In this document: in pieces, positions 34,290 through 46,593 of the stretch | Layout: each line of letters begins with the position of its first letter | Position numbering within the stretch: position 1 is the first letter of the stretch | Source: Armillaria gallica | Taxonomy: Eukaryota; Basidiomycota; Agaricomycetes; Agaricales; Physalacriaceae | Assembly (NCBI GenBank): GCA_037576215.1 | Contig: JBANDB010000001.1 | Span: forward strand, 6,510,001 to 6,574,000 | DNA length: 64,000 nucleotides | Direction of reading: 5' to 3' | Made by a program: the position numbers and the translations under genes | Notes under the pieces: generated by a model | What the model saw: the letters and a program-made list of their open reading frames with translations, nothing else | Told to the model about the DNA's origin: nothing | Database searches by the model: none

Positions 34290-37200
34290 GGAATATCCAT
34301 CCTCGCTGTGGAAGGATGGGTTGGAGGATTGCACAACAAGAAAATATACCTAAGGCACAATTCATGCACAGATATCTCCTTGATATCCGAAGAATTCTAC
34401 AAGACTTTGAAGGACGCCCCCACTATCAGAACAGGGATGAAACTCAATTTATGGCAACTCACGGATAAGAATACAAACTTACAAGGATTTGTACAACTGC
34501 CCATTCTAACCCTCTCAGAAGCAGGAGAACTCTTGGAGACTGAGGTAGAAGCCTACATTGTCCCTGGAATGTCAGTTCCTATATTGCTAGGAGAGGATTA
34601 TCAATTGAATTATGAACTTACAGTAAAAAGAGATGTCGAGAATGGCATGTCCATCAGTTACGGCGGTGATAGCCAGAGAATCATCAAAGCTGTCAAAGTC
34701 GACAAGAGTGAGGAATTCGGGCATCTCAGAGCTAGCGTTAACTCGCTTCAGAGTTTCCTCAAAGCTAAGGATCACAGACGAAGAAAGAATTGCTGAGCTA
34801 GGAAGCAGAAACAAGACTCCGAGGAAGAAAGCATAGTCCAGGCAAAAAGAGATGTTAAAATTGCCCCACATCATTTGTGTAATGTGGAGATCGAAGGGCC
34901 ATTCAATGAGGAAGCCAAATGGCTAATCAAACAAAACCTAGTACCCAACTCTTCAACCTCTTTCCTCACAATCCCAAACATTCTAATCACTTTGAAGGAT
35001 GCCAGGATCCCCATAGTGAACCCTACATCGATTCCTAGAATGGTGCGTAAAGGGAATGTCTTGGGCATGGCACATAAAGCAAGTACCTTCTTTGATACAA
35101 TCAAAGATAATGAACAAAGGAACCAAACAGATAGGGCAGTGGCTCTCATCAGAAAATTAACAGGAGAAGAGACTCCTTCCGAACAAATGAAAGATCACGA
35201 TGAGGAATATGGCCCCAAAACTGCAGCCATGCCAGATTTAGAAACACTACCCTCGGCAGAAATCAGGAATCTGCTGGACGTGGGAGACTTGCCCTCTGAA
35301 CTAGCAACAGAAGCCTGGGAGATGTTAGAAAGGCACAAACAAGTGTTCGGGTTCAACGGACGGCTAGGCAACCATCCCGCAGAAGCATAAATTAGGATCC
35401 AAGACAGAGCAATGCTAATAAGCTTACCTATGTATGTGTCTTCACCAGCGAAGAGGGAAGTTATTGATAGGCAAATCGATTCATGGTACAAGCAAGGGAT
35501 CATTGAACCCTCTAAGAGTCCTTGGGGCACTCCAGTAGTCATCGCCTATCGGAACAGAAAACCATGATTCTGCATGGACTACAGGAAGCTCAATGTCATA
35601 ACCATCCCAGACGAGTTTCCTATCCCTAGACAAATGGATATATTAGCTGCCCTTTTGGGCTCTCAAGTACTTTCGAGCTTAGATGCTTTATCAGGGTTTA
35701 TACAATTAAGTCTGCATGACCAGGATATGGAAAAAACAGCCTTTCAATCACATCGGGGTTTGTTTCAATTCCATAGAATGCCCTTTGGCCTAAGGAATGG
35801 ACCATCAATATTTCAGAGGGTGATGTAGAACATTCTTGCCCCCTACCTATGGCTTTTTGCATTGGTATATATCAATGACATTGTAGTTTATTCTAAACCT
35901 TTCAAAGATCACATTAGTCATCTGGACCAAGTCTTGACAGCAGTCAAAGAAAGTGGTATTACCTTATCACCAACGAAGTGTCACTTCTTTTACTCTTCAA
36001 TCCTTCTTCTAGGACACAAGGTTTCGAGATTAGGATTGTCTATGCATGACGAAAAAGTCAAAGCTATACTTGAACTAGTCTGTCCAATGAAAGTCTCTGA
36101 ACTGCAGTCCTTCATAGGGATGCTCGTATACTTTCAGAGCTTCATTCCCTACTTTGCAGATCGAATGACTCCCTTGTTTGAGCTACTCAAAAAAGGAGTC
36201 CAATGGAAATGGGAAAAGGAAGAAGAACATGCCTGGAATTCAGGCAAGGAAGCCTTACAAGTTGCCCCGGTGTTAGGACACCCAATTGAAAATCTGCCAT
36301 ATTGGTTATACATGGATGTGTCAGATGACGCATGCAGATGTACCCTACAGCAAGTACAGAAAATCAAAGTAGGAGACCTGAAAGGAACAAAAGCATACAA
36401 AATACTGAAGAAGGCTTGGGATAACAAGGAACCCATACCAAGACTGTACAACAAGATTAACACTAGGACTGCGCACCATGATTACAGCCAGGAATGGGAC
36501 AAAGACTTCACCAAAACAGAAGTTTGGATCAAAAGGGTAATTGGATATTACTCAATGCGCTTTAGGAAAGCGGAGGTCTGTTACTCTGCCACAGAACATG
36601 AAGCACTCGCTGCAAAGGAAGGACTAATAAGGTTTCAACCATTTGTTGAAGGAGTACGAATGGCTTTAGTCATGGACCACGTGGCCCTTCAATGGGCCAA
36701 AACGTATGAAAACTCGAATCAGCGATTAGCCTTGTGGGGATCCATATTTTCGGCCTTCGCTCCACACTTAGAAATAGTACATTGACCTGGGAGAAAGCAC
36801 TCCAATGTAGATCCTTTATCCAGACTGCTGAGAGCCCCACCAAGTCATATATCCCTGGAACAGACTGAGGAAAGCATGCTGACACCAGACAATAGCTTGA
36901 TAGAGGCACAAGAGAATGCATTAAATAGTTCCCCAGCAAGAAAGATAGAAGCATTATGGTGCATGAGAGATGCATTCGCAGTTAAGACAAGATCAGCCAA
37001 GAACTCCGACGCTGGGGGGGCGACTACAGAGAAAGTGAAGAAGAAGAAAGTGCAAAGGAACAGCCACTTGCCTGAATTAGAATCAGCTGGTACAGAACGG
37101 ATACCAGATGAACTGTCCAATCAACTATGGAACATGTTGAATCAAGCACCTCCAGCTATTCATGTATCCATACACAATGAAATGAAAAAGTCCTTTATAG

Positions 37201-38640
37201 CTGGATACAAAAAGGATAGTCAATTCAAGACTCCCTATCACAAAACATGTCAGACTGAAGATTCAAGATCAATGGGGAAAAGATTTTACCAGGACAAAAA
37301 TGGACTGCTTTTCTTTATCAATGCAGACTTTCAATCATGGCTATGCATCCCAAAATCGATGCAGCAAGACATTTTAACTGAGTCACACAAATCTCCATTG
37401 GAAACAGCTCACATGAGCCCAGATCAGCTATGGAAAAAGTTGACATCCAGATTTTACTGGAAAAGAATGAAAACGGACATACTATCATTTTGCAACTCAT
37501 GTGACATATGCCAGAAAACCAAGAATCAGAATTTTAACAACTACAGATTTCTGATCTCAAGCCCTATACCTACGAGACCATATGAATCAGTATCAATGGA
37601 TTTTATAATGGACTTACCATGGTCAGAAGGGTACAATGTGATATTTGTCTCAGTTGATAGGCTAACTAAGCATGCTCAGTTTATCCCAACAACTACCGGT
37701 CTAGACGCCGAAGAATTCAGTAATTTGTTCACGAAAAATGTAGTAACATGGTTCAGCTTACCCACCAGCATAATAGTGGACTGTGACCCTCAGTGGACTT
37801 CTGACTTTTGGAAAGGAGTTACTTGATCTCTAAAAACTCGCATAGCCTTATCATCCTCCCATCATCCACAGCATGATGGACAAACAGAAATTATTAATAA
37901 GTTTCTTGAAACCATGTTAAGAGCATATATTAATGGGGACCGAAACTCATGGGCCGCCTGGCTGTGCGTCCTAGAGTTCGCATATAACTCTCATGTAAGT
38001 GCAACCACAGGCTCCACTCCATTTTTGCTGCTTCTGGGATTTCAACCTATGTCTCCTCTCGACCGAATTGCATGAGTAGGCACCAGAGAACATAAAATGT
38101 TAACGAAGGAAGCTTCATCTTTCATGAATGACTTACTAATTCATAGGGAAAACACCCACCTTTCCATTGCTCGAGCTCAAGAAAACCAAGCCAAGTATTA
38201 TAACAAAGGAAGAAAACCCTTTCTGGAATTAGAACCTGGAGTGCTAGTACTAGTTAATCCTCGCAACCTAGATTGGATTGAAGCCCGAGGAAAAGGCACA
38301 AAGCTAACCCAGAGATGGATAGGCTCTTTTGAGGTCCTAGAAAGGGTTAACCCGAAAGTATATCAGCTAAGAATGAGCAATAAATATCCTGGAAATCCTA
38401 TTTTCAATATCAAACATCTGAAGATACACAAACCTAGCCCTGACCAATTTAAAGACAGAAGTCACCTTTCCGAAACCCATGCAAGAGACACACGTGAGGA
38501 ATTTGAGATTGAAAGCATAGTAGGACATCGCTATAAAGGGAAGCAACTGGAATTACTGGTCTGGTGAATGAATTACAGCCCCCAATTCGACTTGTGGGCT
38601 ATGCTTTTTGACTTAAAAAACATGCCAGAAGTGGTAAGAT
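34290..38640 (+). pseudogene. Pol polyprotein of element C: PR-RT-RH-IN-chromodomain
   Basis: The whole of pol lies in one frame with only a few stops. Protease: HNSCTDISLISEEFYKTL near 34357 (the usual DSC has become NSC) and VPILLGEDYQ. RT: FCMDYRKLNVITIPDEFPIP (35568), SSLDALSGF, FQFHRMPFGLRNGPSIFQRV and VYINDIVVYS at 35865, where the first Asp of YxDD is Asn. RNase H: LYMDVSDDACRC, then YSATEHEALAAKEGL and ALVMDHVALQWAKTYEN (36300-36720). Integrase: CNSCDICQKTKNQ, SMDFIMDLP, VDCDPQW, HPQHDGQTEIINKFLE (37490-37905). Chromodomain: EFEIESIVGHRYKGKQLELL with a TGA at 38565 where Trp is expected, then NYSPQFDLW. Family and order are certain; the copy is not functional. Confidence 0.92.
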
Positions 38641-38929
38641 CTTACTGACAGACCCATGGAGTATGATTCGGGATCAACACGATCTGACCAATGAAATGAT
38701 TGAAGTTTTTCAAATATGAAGCTCTCTGCTTTTTCTTGCGAATGTTTATGTGTACAACTCACTTTTAGTGGACTCTGGATACTTTCTCGCTATCAACGCT
38801 TCGTAAATAGTCAAGGAGGGTCATGACTTGAAAATGACTCGATATGGAGCTGCTTAAATATCGAGAAATTTCTCCTGCAACTTACCCTCCATCTCTTCTC
38901 CAAGCGATCCATAATTAACTCACTTCACT

Positions 38930-41043
38930 ATGAACTCTCTCAACACCAAATATCTTCTTCTCGAGAAGAACGGCACCATTCCTCGAAGCACTCTACTGAC
39001 ACCCAACAATGGAGCACCCAGTCCAGTTATTCAAGCTTTGAATATGGGTTTCCTTCCGTACCCTATGCTGCCAGTGATCCACTCTGAGTTAGTAAGGAGC
39101 AAGATGAAACTCGTGGACCTAACTCTGGCTCAGCTCAAAACTATGGAAGTATTTCCGGAAATGTTGGGATGAGCAGTAGCCATCAACGCTCAACAATGGT
39201 ACCACCTGTACAGTGTGGCTAGAGGACCAGCCAACGAATGGGGTTACGACTGGACAAGGTCATCGAAAGAGTTGAATATAGAGAAACAAGGTCAATGTTA
39301 TTTTTCTCTTGGACTATTCGAAGCCAAAAAAAATGGCCACTGATCTCCAGACTTTTTATCTCTGCATCAAGAAGATTCAGAAGCACCCTGCATTTGTGGA
39401 AGGCACCCTACTCCCTGCATTAATAAAGACATCTATGCTCTTCCACCGTGATTTCACCTCTGAAGAGCAAATCCGCACCCTTGCCAGATTGGCACAAGTC
39501 TCTCTCTGTTCTGGACTTGCCTTTGTCAATGCATGGAGGATCATCATTGGAGCAGGCTGGGATTCTACACTTCTACCTGGAAGAATGGAATTCCTTAGGC
39601 ATTTCAGATTGAATTTACTCCCTCTCCAAGGAGGAGTGTTCAACCTGGAACAGTTGTTGGACTGCCATCTTCTGGACCGTTATCTCAAAAACTTCGGACC
39701 AGTTTTCATCATCTATATGGGTCAGGATCACCCTCAGTGCTATCGTCTCTTACACTGTGACCATGACATCATCTCGGTATACCACAGCTATAACGACGTC
39801 AACATGATGCAGCTAAATCGTAACCTACAAGTCGGGGAAGTTCCTGCCTTTTCCCATATCCTCCCTGACATCGATAACACCAACACCACTCTACAATCTG
39901 TATGTGTGACTACTCTCCGATGGCATCAACCTCGTATTCATGAGCTCACAGAGGTCTACATTAATTACTCTGGAGGATGGCGACCTATCCTCATGGCTAA
40001 GCAGGAGATTTGGGTGGTACTGAGGTTCCTGTATGTCTACCTCAAAACTCAGAAAATGGCAGGAGGGAGACCAGGGAAAATTCACTTCTTCCCTAATCGT
40101 CCCATTCACTACTTGGCAAATACTCCCGAAGCTGCAAGAGCTGCAGCTGTCATCTCCAAAGCTGAAAACGATGGTATAATGGCTTTGATTCGAAGCATCC
40201 CTGAACGATACATGACTACTTATGGTCCTACACACCCTCTTTTTGCCACTTATCCTGCCCTTCCATTCTCCTACATGAGTACGAGAAAGCTTGAAGACAA
40301 GGAACCTATAGTTCCTCCTCCTCCTCCTCCAATGGCTATTCCTTCGACAGGACCACTGAGTCTAGTTGAAGGAGACATATCACTACTGGCCACGTTCGAG
40401 TTGCCCAGGGCAGCTGCCAATGCCCTGGCTTCACCCGCTACCATGGAGAAATTCTTAGCAGGAGTGAGCGAGGAGCTAGAAAAGCAGGTGCGTGAACAAG
40501 GGGATTTCTGGCCTGATGAAGGAAACCAGAACTCAGTTCTGCCAGTACTGGGGCCCATGCATTGTTCAACTCAATTGGTGAACGAAGGGGAATCAGGCGA
40601 GTACAAACCCTTTAAAAAATCTCAGATGTTAACCTCAGAATCAGGCTTAGGAGAGCAAAGAAAAGGATGAAGGCATACTCCTTACCCTCTCACGAACAGG
40701 GAAGGTCAATCCAAACAAGCTGGAAAGTCACATTCTGTCGAAGCAATGGACTCGTCCTCACTAAGGTCAGACTCTTTGTGCCCGATTAGTTTGGCTTCAG
40801 ACTCAATTGCCAAATACAGGGAAGCTCCTTCGGCAGTTACTCCAATCCTGTCCCCTCTAGCGTTGTAATATCCTTCCTCCAGCTCTTTGAGTGATTTCAA
40901 TGTCCCTCAGCAAATTCTCAACAGCAGGAAGCCAGGATACAGTCTCAGACCCAGTAAAAGAACAGAGAAAGGTCTGAGCAATCGTAAATCAGTCCCAGCC
41001 TCCTTCATCCATGAAGTCGAATCCTGGATGTTTCACACCACAC
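38930..41043 (+). pseudogene. Third ORF of element C, N-terminal and central part, unknown family
   Basis: It starts at ATG 38930 (MNSLNTKYLLLEKNGT), 0.3 kb after pol. A TGA at 39170-39172 stands where Trp fits (MLG-stop-AVAINAQQW). At a run of eight A (39326-39333) the frame shifts into the long 453-codon frame that ends at 40670, with CYFSLGLFEAKK before the run and MATDLQTFYLCIKKIQKHPA after it. Other landmarks are LCSGLAFVNAWRIIIGAGWD, LLDCHLLDRYLKNFGPVFII, INYSGGWRPILMAKQEIWVV and PGKIHFFPNRPIHYLANTPE. The end is Pro-rich then acidic, and a decayed tail (40671-41043) is cut by a solo LTR. No membrane segment, protease, nuclease or zinc motif is seen. Its place between integrase and 3' LTR is that of env-like genes in other retroelements, but nothing shows an envelope role. 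Confidence 0.6.
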
Positions 41044-42718
41044 TGATGAGCCTCCAGGCTCTGTACGCTCAGAATTCGCAGATTTTCCCTGCTAATTAAC
41101 GCTATTATCCCTTCAATGGCCTTTCAGCAAACCAATGATTGCACACACACTGATACCACTTTTATCCTACAGCAACCACTCCTCACGCACTTCGTTATCC
41201 ATCCCATCCTGCCACGCATCATAATTGCCGTACTTCATCACGGCAAGGCACCTTCGATTGACAATCATCCCAATACAGAATCGTCGCATCACTCAGAAGC
41301 ACCTAGTTGACGCACTCATTGATCACTTAATGAAAATGACATGATTGACGCGAGTACCCTCCCAGCTATGGCAACTACAGACCGTATTTACTAAGGCTGT
41401 TACTTTGCCAAGGCCTCAAGAAAATGTTACCCCATGCGTACTCCTTAGCATGACAACTATTGCTCAAGTAATCCGCAGCTAAACAACACCTAACAATCCG
41501 TGCATTGCTCAGCCAAACCATATGGTTCGCATCCATACACGGCAACGTCGACGAGTTGCTGTTACTTTAGAAGACAACATACCATATGTTTCCTCCAATT
41601 TTTACAAAGACAAGGCCTTACAGCCTTACTAAGTCTCGCGTATTTACTCTATTTATAAATTCGTACTTGTAGTATAAAAACTAGTTAGAAAATGTAGTTC
41701 AAGGGCAGTTCATCTCTAGTTGACCCCAGACTACGTCAATTATCGTCTTGCTCTAGTCTATCGCCAGTAAACAATGTTTATTCACCGTTCTATGGCAATA
41801 TACCGTTGGCACCAGCATATTCTTGATTGCACGTCAACTCTTGAGCTCACCAGAGTTATCCCATGGTTTTTAACTGTGAAGAGTCCTTTGTTACATGCTC
41901 TTCGCTCTTAACACTATTGGTGCATGCTCATACTGTGCCAATACGTGATCGCCGCGCTATACCTCGCCCCCGTTATCTTTTATAGGCCGTCATCGTTTCA
42001 CTTTCACACCATTGGAGTTTTTACAGTTTCACTTTCACCATCTTTATCGTCGCCCACTTGGGTAGTCTCAGAGCAGACTTAGGATCAGTTTCAGCCAGTT
42101 TTCGTATAGTATCAGTCCCTCGAGTGGACTTGAAGGTTAGTTTGACATAGGATAGGATCGTTTCAGTACCAGACAAGTTTCGACATCGACTCAGCACCCT
42201 CACATTGTATAGGACCAGTATCATTGCCAGTTTTCATAGTTCCACGTTTTCTCTCGCCAGTCCACCCTCAGCACCTCGTCCCACATTTATTTTGCCATTC
42301 GCAGTCCCCACGCCGTTTTCTCATCGCCTCGATCACCCATAGACTATTGCCGACCATTTAGTCTATTCTCCATCGTTCACCCCGCTCCGATTACCATCCA
42401 GCGACGTTTTCTAGTCTCACAGCACGTTTTCTCATATGGATTTGTGGTATTCACGTCATACCCATTTTCGTTCCCTCTCATTTCGAGAGATCCCTACCGG
42501 CTTGAAGCCATAGCACTTAGTACTCGACTACCAAGCAGTACTACTTCGCAGACTTAAAGTCGCAGTGTATTCTTGCGTATAGAGGAATTGTTCTACTGCA
42601 CAGAGGTGCCCCGAACCACTCGCACACACGATCACCTTGATTGCTGTGCCACTAAGTTAATTAACCAAGCTCATTCTGAGTTGGTGTTGCCGTTGCCACG
42701 GAAGTCTTAGGCCCATCA
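41044..42718 (+). repeat. Solo LTR of the B family in the third ORF of C
   Basis: 1,675 bp, starting TGATGAGCCTCCAGGCTC and ending GGCCCATCA. Flanks ACAC (41040-41043) and GCAC (42719-42722) are a 4-bp duplication with one change; removal restores an open frame across the site. After the first 50 bp it differs from the element-B LTRs and resembles the copy at 55053, so it belongs to a second subfamily. TATTTATAAATT and AGTATAAAAACTAG occur near 41650-41680. Confidence 0.85.
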
Positions 42719-42973
42719 GCACCAAACCTCAACTCTCTTACGAAAGCCAAAGTAGAAGGACACCCTCTTCACCCTCTACTTTTAGAATATGGACATCTTC
42801 TCGTCACTGAAATGATCGCCGCCGTACTCAAGGGTTGGTCTAACGTCATCCACCAGAACATCCTTTCCGCCTCCGATCTAATTCATCACTGCCTCGCAGA
42901 TAACATACCTATCCAATTGGCGGTGAAGAGACTCTGTGTGCACAGGCTAGAAATGCAACAGCGTCGAAGACAC
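42719..42973 (+). pseudogene. Third ORF of element C, segment after the solo LTR
   Basis: The frame continues as PNLNSLTKAKVEGHPLHPLL, then MIAAVLKGWSNVIHQNIL and ends RLEMQQRRRH at 42973, where noncoding repeat DNA begins with TGATCACA. It is in register with the text before the solo LTR once one 4-bp duplication is discounted. A related 63-bp piece (about 42911-42973) is found again in inverted orientation at 47690-47752. The ORF appears to resume at 51573. Confidence 0.5.
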
Positions 42974-43415
42974 TGATCACATACACACCCAACACTACAC
43001 ACACAAACCCTCAAAGTTCTTGGGGAGATATTATGCAATAGAAGCAGATTGAAGCAATACAACTAAACTCTCAAAATATACGATACACATGTATAGTGAT
43101 AGCGCTCGTAGGGTATCTAGATCTCTCTAAGTCCAAAGGCTTTTATAACAAGAGGGGTGACAGATGTCACCGGGCCTCAAGGCAAGGTGTACTACAATAC
43201 ACAACCCATTGCCACACACCAACAAAACCCTCAGTAAGCCTTGCACAACACACACAGGTGACCACAAAGAACTTAAACACACTCTAAACATGACTCAAAG
43301 CTTGCGCTCTAAGCAGAAACCCTTCAAAACACATCCACTCAAGCCACAGGATTTGAACCCATGCACTCAAGCTTCCAAACCGATCGTAGACCCACAGGGT
43401 TTGAACCTGTGCCAA

Positions 43416-45242
43416 TGATGAGCCTAGACTTCTGTGGCAACGGCAACACCCAAAACTCGGTGAGAGCGTAGGCAATTAACGTAGCAACACAGCAATCAAG
43501 GCAATGTGTTTGCGAGTGGTTCGGTGCACCTCCGTGCGGTCAATTCCTCAATAACACAAGATACACTGCGACTTTAAGTCAGTGAAGTAGTACTCTTGGT
43601 CAAGGAGTACTAATAGACGTTGGCTGTAAGCCAGGAAGGATCTCGATGAACGAGATGGGATGGAATCTGGTATGACTTGAATACCAGGAAACCGCAATAG
43701 GAACTGCGAAAACAGTCTAGAGACCACGAAAATGGGTCTAGAAATCGTGGCAATGGACTAGAAATCGTAGCGACATGCTAGAAATCGTAGCAATGCGCTA
43801 TAAATTGTAGCAACGGTCGAGAAGACGTGGGGATGGACTGGAAAACGTGGGGAGGGACTAGAAAACGTTGCGATGCTCTAGTAATCGTGGGGGAGGGCGA
43901 GTAATCGTGTGGAAGGACTGGTAATCGTAGCAATGCTCTAGAAATCGTAGCAACACGCTAGAAAACGTTGCGACGAGCTAGAAAACGTGGGGACGGACTG
44001 AAAAACGTGTGGAGGGACTAGAAAACGTTGCGATGCTCTAGAAATCGTGGCAATGGACTAGAAGACGTCAAAATGGCCTAGTAAACGTGGCTTGGGGTGT
44101 ACCTAATATTGTGAGTCGAAACAATAGCAATAAACATACGGAGACTGCAAGAAACTGGTAGAAATCGTAGCAACTGAGGTGCTGAGTGGGGTGCTGCGGC
44201 AATAGATGCACAGCAACTCCGAACAATGATAAAGACGAGGGTGATCCTATGGAGCTGAACTGGGCCTACATGGAGGCAATACTGAACTGGGCGATGAAAA
44301 CGATGGCGATGTAGAAGGTGAAGGCAATAAAACAATCCTATGTGGTGAAAGCGAAGCGATGTTGTGGCATTAAAAGACAAAAGCAAGTTATTGATGCAAG
44401 ATTTTGTGTATTGGTGCAACCATCAACGTTTAAAGAGTAAAGCAAGCGGTGAGGAATAACTTGGAGTAACCGTAGCTGACTGGTAATGCCGTAGCCTCGT
44501 CAACTGGGTAAGAACTAGCTCTAAAAATGCGGTTTCTACCTAGTTTTTATACTACAAGTACGATTTTATAAATAGAATATTCTTCGGAGCCTTAGTAAGG
44601 CTGTAAGTCCTTGGCTTTTGTAATAGCCGTAGTAAACATGTGGTATCTGTGGTTCTAAACTAACAGCAAGTCCTTGACGTTGCCGTGTATGGATGCGAAC
44701 CGTGTGGTTTTATTGAGTGATGAGCGGATCATAAGGTGCTGTATAGCTGCGGATTATTGAGCTGCAGTTGCCATGCTGAGGTGTATGCGTGGGGCAACGA
44801 TAATTCGAAGTCTTGGCACTGTAACAGCCTTAGTAAACGCAGTCTGTAGTTGCCGTAGCTGTAATTATCGTAGCTGGGAGGGTACTCGCGTCAATCATGT
44901 CATTTCATTAAATGATTGATGGGCACATCAACTAGTGCTTCTGAGTGATATAGCAACCCCGTTTTAGGATGATTGTCGATCAAAGGTGCCTTGCCGTGAT
45001 GGGATACGGTAATTGTGATACGAGGCGAGCTGGGAAGGATAACGGAGTGCGTGAGGAGTGGATGTTACGGTTTTAGGACTGGATCTGAATGTTTGTGGCT
45101 TATACTGCGAAAATCTGTGGTATTATCGAGAGTTGGCAGTGTTATGAAGTGTGTGAGGATTATAATGGCGTCGTTTCGAAGGTATTGGGTGATGGATGGT
45201 TAATCCGCGAATTCTGAGCGTACAGAGCCTGGAGGCTCATCA
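43416..45242 (-). repeat. Solo LTR of the B family, inverted, with perfect CCAA duplication
   Basis: 1,827 bp on the minus strand, starting TGATGAGCCTCCAGGCTC at 45242 and ending GGCTCATCA at 43416. It is flanked by CCAA on both sides (43412-43415 and 45243-45246). It is longer than the 3' LTR of element B because its 20-bp tandem array (43710-44085) has about 19 units, against about 10. Confidence 0.9.
43710..44085 (-). repeat. Expanded 20-bp minisatellite inside the inverted LTR
   Basis: About 19 imperfect units of 19-21 bp. On the plus strand they read like ACTAGAAATCGTAGCAATGG with the invariant core CTAGAAA.CGT. Homologous arrays with roughly half the number of units occur at 23575-23765, 28195-28390 and 50580-50790. 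Confidence 0.75.
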
Positions 45243-45282
45243 CCAATCCAGAGAAACAATAACCAAATAAACCCCGTCTGAC

Positions 45283-45590
45283 AAGCCAAAGGGTTTGAAC
45301 CTCTGCCACTTGTGGAAATGAGAACCCTCAGGTGCACACTAATCAGACCACAGGGTTTGAACCTGTACCGCCTGTAGCACCATGCATTAAAAGAAGGCCT
45401 CTGCATGAACACTAACCAGACCAAAGGGTTTGAACCTCTGCCACCTGTAGTATCTTGTACCCAACAAATGCCATCCAACAAGCCAAAGGGTTTGAACCTC
45501 TGCCACTTGTGGAATGGTATACCCAACTAAGCGCGTGCTAATCAGACCAAAGGGTTTGAACCTCTGCTGCCTGTAGCACCGCGCATCACA
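45283..45590 (+). repeat. Five tandem copies of a ~60-bp unit with a B-box-like core
   Basis: Each unit contains CAAAGGGTTTGAACCTCTGC or a close variant, starting near 45285, 45350, 45421, 45483 and 45547. Two further copies lie at 43350-43413, before the LTR insertion, and four more on the opposite strand at 47110-47320. On the minus strand the core reads GGTTCAAACCC, one or two bases from the RNA polymerase III B box GGTTCGANTCC. Confidence 0.7.
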
Positions 45591-46095
45591 AGAAACCCTC
45601 AAAACTCAAGAGCGTGTCTGCACTGACACAATATCTCTTATTCTCAGGGTGGAGCGCAGTCAACCAATCACTCAAACCATACACAAGTCCCCCGCTAAGC
45701 TTTCTATGCCTCGCATGCTACTCAAGTCACTCAAATGTTCTCAATAAAAGGTATATTCTCTCGCTCGAAGCTATAAACTAAACCTGAAGCTAGAGCGCTA
45801 AGCTGAGGGCTTGCGCACTCCTACAACAGGGGTCCAAAACTTGTCCACTATTACTATACTATGGTATTTATATACAACATGCTTTACAAATTAATACAAC
45901 CTGAAATAGTAACTCTTGGCTTGCAGGACTTCCTTTCCTGGGTGCCGCACATGTTGCCATAATCATGCCATTGCTTGGTGCTTACTCAAAGCTCCAGCTC
46001 GGGGCCAGATCCTGGTCTCTCAGCTGCGCGACATTGGTTAGCCGCGCTATCCATGCGTACTGACATCACCTAGTATCTCCTCGGAGTTGTAGCCT

Positions 46096-46593
46096 AGAGC
46101 GCTGACATGCTCTGCAAATGTCTATGCATGTAATTTTGTGATTTATAGGAATGAGTACAGCAAACGATACCCAGATGCTAAGGCAACGAGAGAAACAACA
46201 GAGCGCAGTGTTTACAATGCTAGTAATGAAATTACCAGAGTAAAGCTGGGTGGAGCGCATGGCTTAACCTGAGGATAGTACTAGAAAGACTGTACTAGGT
46301 ATAAAGTCCCAGTGTTTGACACTAAGTGCTCTGACAGGGCACAGCATGTGTGCACTAAGAATAGCACAGAACATGCTTATGAGATAATTACAACTTCGCG
46401 CAACATTGATCTATGATGCGCAAGGCATGGCAGACCTGGAACCTAGAGCTCTAGGCCGTATGATGTCAGGACTCAAGTAAATCCGAAGTTTCTGACTTCG
46501 TCCAAAGCGCGTGAGGTCTAGACAAGAGACTCATTGCCATCACTACTACAAGAATTCCCTAAGAGAATATATTAAAGCGAAATAAGAGTCGCG
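46096..46593 (+). repeat. ~500-bp repeat unit, first copy
   Basis: Begins GCGCTGACATGCTC and ends GAGTCGCGCG. A second copy lies in opposite orientation from 47739 to 48235, continued by a few bases after element D. Shared landmarks are GGTGGAGCGCATGGCTTAAC, TATAAAGTCCCAG and TTGATCTATGATGC. Here it forms the loop between the two arms of the large inverted repeat: GGAGTTGTAGCCTAG precedes it and CTAGGCTGCAACTCC follows it. A short frame (RYKVPVFDT, compared with KYKVPALDT in the other copy) may be a coding relic. Confidence 0.5.

Larger units (their letters stand above)
42974..46095 (+). repeat. Noncoding repeat, left arm of a large inverted repeat (contains an LTR insertion)
   Basis: Starts TGATCACATACACACCCAAC. 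It resembles the 6672 insertion in having a phrase CTCGTAGGGTATCTAGAT about 120 bp in. It includes phrases such as GGGTTTGAACCTCTGCC repeated many times, is interrupted by a B-family LTR (43416-45242), and ends GGAGTTGTAGCCTAG at 46095. The minus strand of 46594-47689 repeats the same order, so this is one arm of an inverted pair. No protein frame. It may be a long LTR of an unrecognised retroelement. Confidence 0.55.

Noticed and set aside
45283..45590. Regularly spaced repeats that could suggest a CRISPR array
   Set aside because: The units are imperfect, the spacers are themselves similar, and the setting is a fungal retroelement. No cas-like gene is present.
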